Assembly: GCA_018829455.1 (NCBI GenBank)
Contig: JAHJUB010000058.1
Span: forward strand, 1-7,354
Reading direction: 5' to 3'
From: Candidatus Omnitrophota bacterium
GTDB taxonomy: Bacteria > Ratteibacteria > UBA8468 > MWAK01
DNA length: 7,354 nt
Positions 5,792-7,354 of the stretch are shown here, in pieces. The notes under the pieces are model-generated. The model saw nothing but the letters and a program-made list of their open reading frames with translations. It had not been told where the DNA came from and did no database searches. How positions within the stretch are numbered: the first letter of the stretch is position 1; the number at the start of each line of letters is the position of its first letter. The position numbers and the translations under genes were made by a program.

Positions 5792-6574
5792 TTATTCCGC
5801 AGGTTTTATACCCACCTTATCCTGAATAATCCGGATGCTTTGGTCAAACACCGTTTCCGCGCCTCCGCCTTCCATAATCCGGTCGGCCACTTCGGTTGTG
5901 AACTGGGTCTCAATGATTTCTCCGATTGCCCGGACATATTGTTTTCTCCCGTTCGTCAACATCCCCAACCGGTTGGAGACATTTGTGGAATTCAACGGCA
6001 GTTTCGCTAACTTTCTCGCTATCCTGTCGGGAGCGTCCGGTCCAAATCGGTTTTGAAAGAGAAAGATGTCAACTAAATCACGCGCTTCCACATGCACACG
6101 ATTCAAAACGGCAATTATCTTGCTCTCAATCATGTCCGCTTCCGAGGCGGTCAGAAATACAACTCCATCGCCGGTTTTCACAATCGGCGCATCAAGGCAT
6201 TCAATCCGCGTGATATCCACCGGAATTTCAATTCTGCTTCCGGGGACATCCGTCTTGTAGAAAGCAAGTTCAATGACCTTGACGTCGTCAGATTCAGAAT
6301 CAGGTCCGGTTGCAGATTTCACCGTTCCTTCGTAACTGAATGCCCGGTTCACTTCCGGAAGCAGTTTTGTTTGGAACAATACGATAAGTTCCTGTTGCTT
6401 TTCCTCCAGTTCTCCCGGCCAGTGATAATCCAGGTCGGTGGACGTCCGGGCGCTTGCGTCTAAGAGCCGGTATCTGAATCCGCCAATCAACAACAGCCGG
6501 TTTCCCGCCGGATTGGTGGCAACAATTTTCACCGCCATCTTCTGTATTTCTTCAATAAGTTGGGCTCTATCCAT
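5792..6574 (-). CDS. abiEii: AbiEii/AbiGii-type nucleotidyltransferase toxin
   Basis: This 260-residue protein is a DNA polymerase beta-like nucleotidyltransferase of the AbiEii/AbiGii family, toxins of type IV modules that block growth and can abort phage infection. Active-site elements are visible: the GG(F) motif at 31-33, then RTSTDLDYHW (43-52), where D47 and D49 fit the paired metal-binding acids, and VDIT (119-122) with D120 as the third. A later ESKIIAVLNRVHVEARDLVD (150-169) matches the family motif with K152 and the R-D-L-x-D group. All catalytic residues appear present, so the toxin is probably functional. Related toxins transfer nucleotides to tRNA ends, but the target here is unknown. 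It is the first gene of the operon, placed before its antitoxin. GGTGA seven bases before ATG is the likely ribosome-binding site. Confidence 0.88.
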   Translation of the reverse strand: MDRAQLIEEIQKMAVKIVATNPAGNRLLLIGGFRYRLLDASARTSTDLDYHWPGELEEKQQELIVLFQTKLLPEVNRAFSYEGTVKSATGPDSESDDVKVIELAFYKTDVPGSRIEIPVDITRIECLDAPIVKTGDGVVFLTASEADMIESKIIAVLNRVHVEARDLVDIFLFQNRFGPDAPDRIARKLAKLPLNSTNVSNRLGMLTNGRKQYVRAIGEIIETQFTTEVADRIMEGGGAETVFDQSIRIIQDKVGIKPAE

Positions 6575-6587
6575 TTTAGGTCACCGA

Positions 6588-6607
6588 ATACAACATATTT
6601 GTTGTAT
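6588..6607. promoter_or_regulatory. Likely AbiEi operator, perfect inverted repeat
   Basis: ATACAACA (6588-6595) and TGTTGTAT (6600-6607) form a perfect 8-bp inverted repeat around TATT. It covers the predicted transcription start (about 6602) and ends 14 bases before the toxin ATG. AbiEi proteins are known to bind inverted repeats in their own promoter and repress it, so this is the best candidate for autoregulation. Binding by AbiEi is inferred from position only. Confidence 0.65.
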
Positions 6608-6608
6608 A

Positions 6609-6637
6609 ATGTTACATCATTTGTCTTTGACTGTCAA
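6609..6637 (-). promoter_or_regulatory. Promoter of the abiE operon
   Basis: On the minus strand TTGACA (6637-6632, perfect) and TAACAT (6614-6609, four of six) are 17 bp apart. The start of transcription falls near 6602, inside the inverted repeat. The strong -35, correct spacing and operator placement make this a good regulated promoter. Confidence 0.7.
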
Positions 6638-6642
6638 GAGGC

Positions 6643-6668
6643 GTACAAAATTGTGTCGTGCAAAATTG
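6643..6668. repeat. Short direct repeat upstream of the abiE promoter
   Basis: GTACAAAATTG (6643-6653) recurs as GTGCAAAATTG (6658-6668), 10 of 11 matches with a 15-bp period. It sits just upstream of the abiE -35 and just after the DUF4143 remnant. It may be a regulator site or chance in AT-rich DNA. The rest of 6669-6702 shows nothing distinctive. Confidence 0.3.
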
Positions 6669-6702
6669 GATTCTGTCCGCAGATCTGTTTCCGGCCGTCT
6701 TT

Positions 6703-7131
6703 TCAGGAATCTCGTTCAAAAAGAGACGGAATAAGCGAGGCGTAATAATGCGGGGCAAATAATATGTTTCTATTCTGAAAAATCAGCTTCCCGTAAAGAT
6801 GTTCATTCAGAACCACGGCCTGCTTGCATTCCGGGTATTTTTTCAGGAATTGTTTGATTCCGGCGGGTATCTCCATCAAGTCCATTTTTGATTTGACTTC
6901 AATTGCAATCGGAATCCGGTCTTGAACCAAAACAAAATCAACCTCGTCCTTTTCCCGCGTGCGCCAATAGTAAATATCCTGTGATATTTTCAGGTTTTCC
7001 TGCATCTGGTGCAAAACAAAACTTTCTAACAGTTCGCCTTTGTCCGGCCTCTGGTTCAACCCTCGGAAATCGCGCAGGATGGCGTTCCGTATCCCGGTGT
7101 CAAAATAGTATATTTTATCACTACTGTCCAA
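6703..7131 (-). pseudogene. 5'-truncated AAA ATPase with DUF4143, C-terminal nuclease-like domain only
   Basis: The 142 codons match the C-terminal DUF4143 part of a widespread AAA-type ATPase family: KIYYFDTGIRNAILRDF, then RPDKGELLESFVLHQM, YYWRTREKDEVDFVL and IAIEVKSK. The PD-(D/E)XK-like core is visible at E36, D65, E78 and K80. Full proteins run to about 380-450 residues with an N-terminal P-loop ATPase and a winged helix. None of that is found in this frame: TGA stops it at 7137-7135, and no Walker A is seen in the remaining upstream DNA. The frame can only start at TTG (7131), without a ribosome-binding site. It is therefore best read as a remnant joined to unrelated sequence near 7120-7131. 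A stand-alone nuclease-like protein is possible but unlikely. The original function of such proteins is poorly defined. Confidence 0.8.
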
Positions 7132-7155
7132 CTGTCAACTGAATAGTGTCAACTG
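7126..7155. repeat. Triple short repeat at the DUF4143 break
   Basis: TGTCAACTG occurs at 7133-7141 and 7147-7155, and the related TGTCCAACTG at 7126-7135 overlaps the first copy. The cluster lies exactly where DUF4143 similarity begins, suggesting a repeat-mediated deletion or an end-joining scar. Confidence 0.5.
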
Positions 7156-7239
7156 TTTCGGGCTTTCAGGCTCTACAGGCATTTTGTAATTGTGTTGAGA
7201 AAGCAAGTCGTAGAGCGGTTCTTTCTCTAACCTGGATTT
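7135..7239 (-). other. Short open stretch, possible C-terminal remnant of another gene
   Basis: On the minus strand 34 codons are open between TGA at 7242-7240 and TGA at 7137-7135. They read KSRLEKEPLYDLLSQHNYKM, then PVEPESPKQLTLFS. The charged start and the QLTLFS ending look like the tail of a real protein. There is no upstream start except ATG at residue 20 and no ribosome-binding site. I do not recognise it. It shares the frame with the DUF4143 remnant, so it may mark the other side of a fusion by deletion. Confidence 0.3.
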
Positions 7240-7247
7240 TCACAGAG

Positions 7248-7337
7248 GACTAATTACTTAAGATTTTAGCATAATTTAAGTGTCTCCATCAAGGAGACAT
7301 CGTATATTATCTCTTTTATAAACTATAGTAATTAGTC
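7248..7337. repeat. 90-bp imperfect palindrome with 11-bp ends, MITE-like
   Basis: GACTAATTACT (7248-7258) and AGTAATTAGTC (7327-7337) are perfect inverted repeats. Near the centre is a hairpin: TGTCTCC (7281-7287), ATCAA, GGAGACA (7293-7299). The AT-rich arms between them are only loosely alike. The nested, nearly concentric arrangement suggests a small non-autonomous element or a strong cruciform site. No coding potential was seen inside it or in 7338-7354. Confidence 0.45.
7263..7292 (-). promoter_or_regulatory. Possible minus-strand promoter inside the right-edge palindrome
   Basis: TTGATG (7292-7287) and TAAAAT (7268-7263) are 18 bp apart with a TGC extension before the -10. It would read toward the broken DUF4143 gene. 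The layout resembles the permease promoter, but in AT-rich DNA the match may be chance. Confidence 0.35.
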
Positions 7338-7354
7338 AACACATATTAATAGAA

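Noticed and set aside
6694..6733. Terminator formed by CCGTCT and AGACGG at the DUF4143 end
   Set aside because: The arms are only 6 bp and about 27 nt apart, with no clean T-run after the stem on the minus strand.
7100..7139. Promoter within the DUF4143 remnant (TTGACA near 7138, TAAAAT near 7112)
   Set aside because: The spacer is only 15 bp, and the start would fall inside the remnant with no start codon or ribosome-binding site after it.

Overview
This is a bacterial segment with the character of an accessory region. It carries genes for sugar uptake hemmed in by mobile DNA, two toxin-antitoxin modules, broken genes and small palindromic repeats. Sigma70-type promoters (one is TTGACA-17 bp-TATAAT), Shine-Dalgarno sites and MalFGK-type ABC genes point to a bacterium. 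The phylum cannot be fixed from the sequence. The IS1380-type transposase, the GTAG-footed hairpins and a palindromic insert encoding the peptide AYAKATAG resemble repeats I recall from genomes of uncultured bacteria, but that is memory and was not searched.

Layout, left to right. Positions 1-1019 (minus) hold most of an IS1380-family transposase that runs off the left edge. It is broken near its 5' end by a 60-bp palindromic insertion carrying an in-frame TAG. Positions 1267-1969 (plus) are a complete VapBC toxin-antitoxin pair behind a near-consensus promoter. Positions 2102-3190 (plus) encode a MalK/UgpC/MsmX-type ATPase, transcribed alone. Positions 3215-3296 are a convergent intergenic space with three hairpins, two of which have a GTAG foot like REP elements. 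Positions 3307-5113 (minus) hold two overlapping sugar permease genes (MalG-like, then MalF-like in map order) with their own promoter. Positions 5194-6574 (minus) are a type IV AbiE-like toxin-antitoxin operon. Its toxin gene comes first, and a perfect 20-bp inverted repeat covers the predicted transcription start. Positions 6703-7131 (minus) are a 5'-truncated remnant of an AAA/DUF4143 protein. Positions 7135-7354 are an AT-rich, repeat-rich junction with no intact gene.

How it fits together. The two permeases and the ATPase could form one importer for a sugar or oligosaccharide, but no substrate-binding protein lies in the window and the ATPase is convergent with the permeases, so the ATPase may serve several importers. 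The two toxin-antitoxin modules flank the transporter block and may help retain it. The IS, the truncated DUF4143 gene and the palindromic repeats indicate repeated insertion and rearrangement. No wholly new defence or metabolic system is evident. The most unusual items are the palindromic insert inside the transposase, the reversed AbiE order with a clear operator candidate, the GTAG hairpins, and the palindrome at the right edge.
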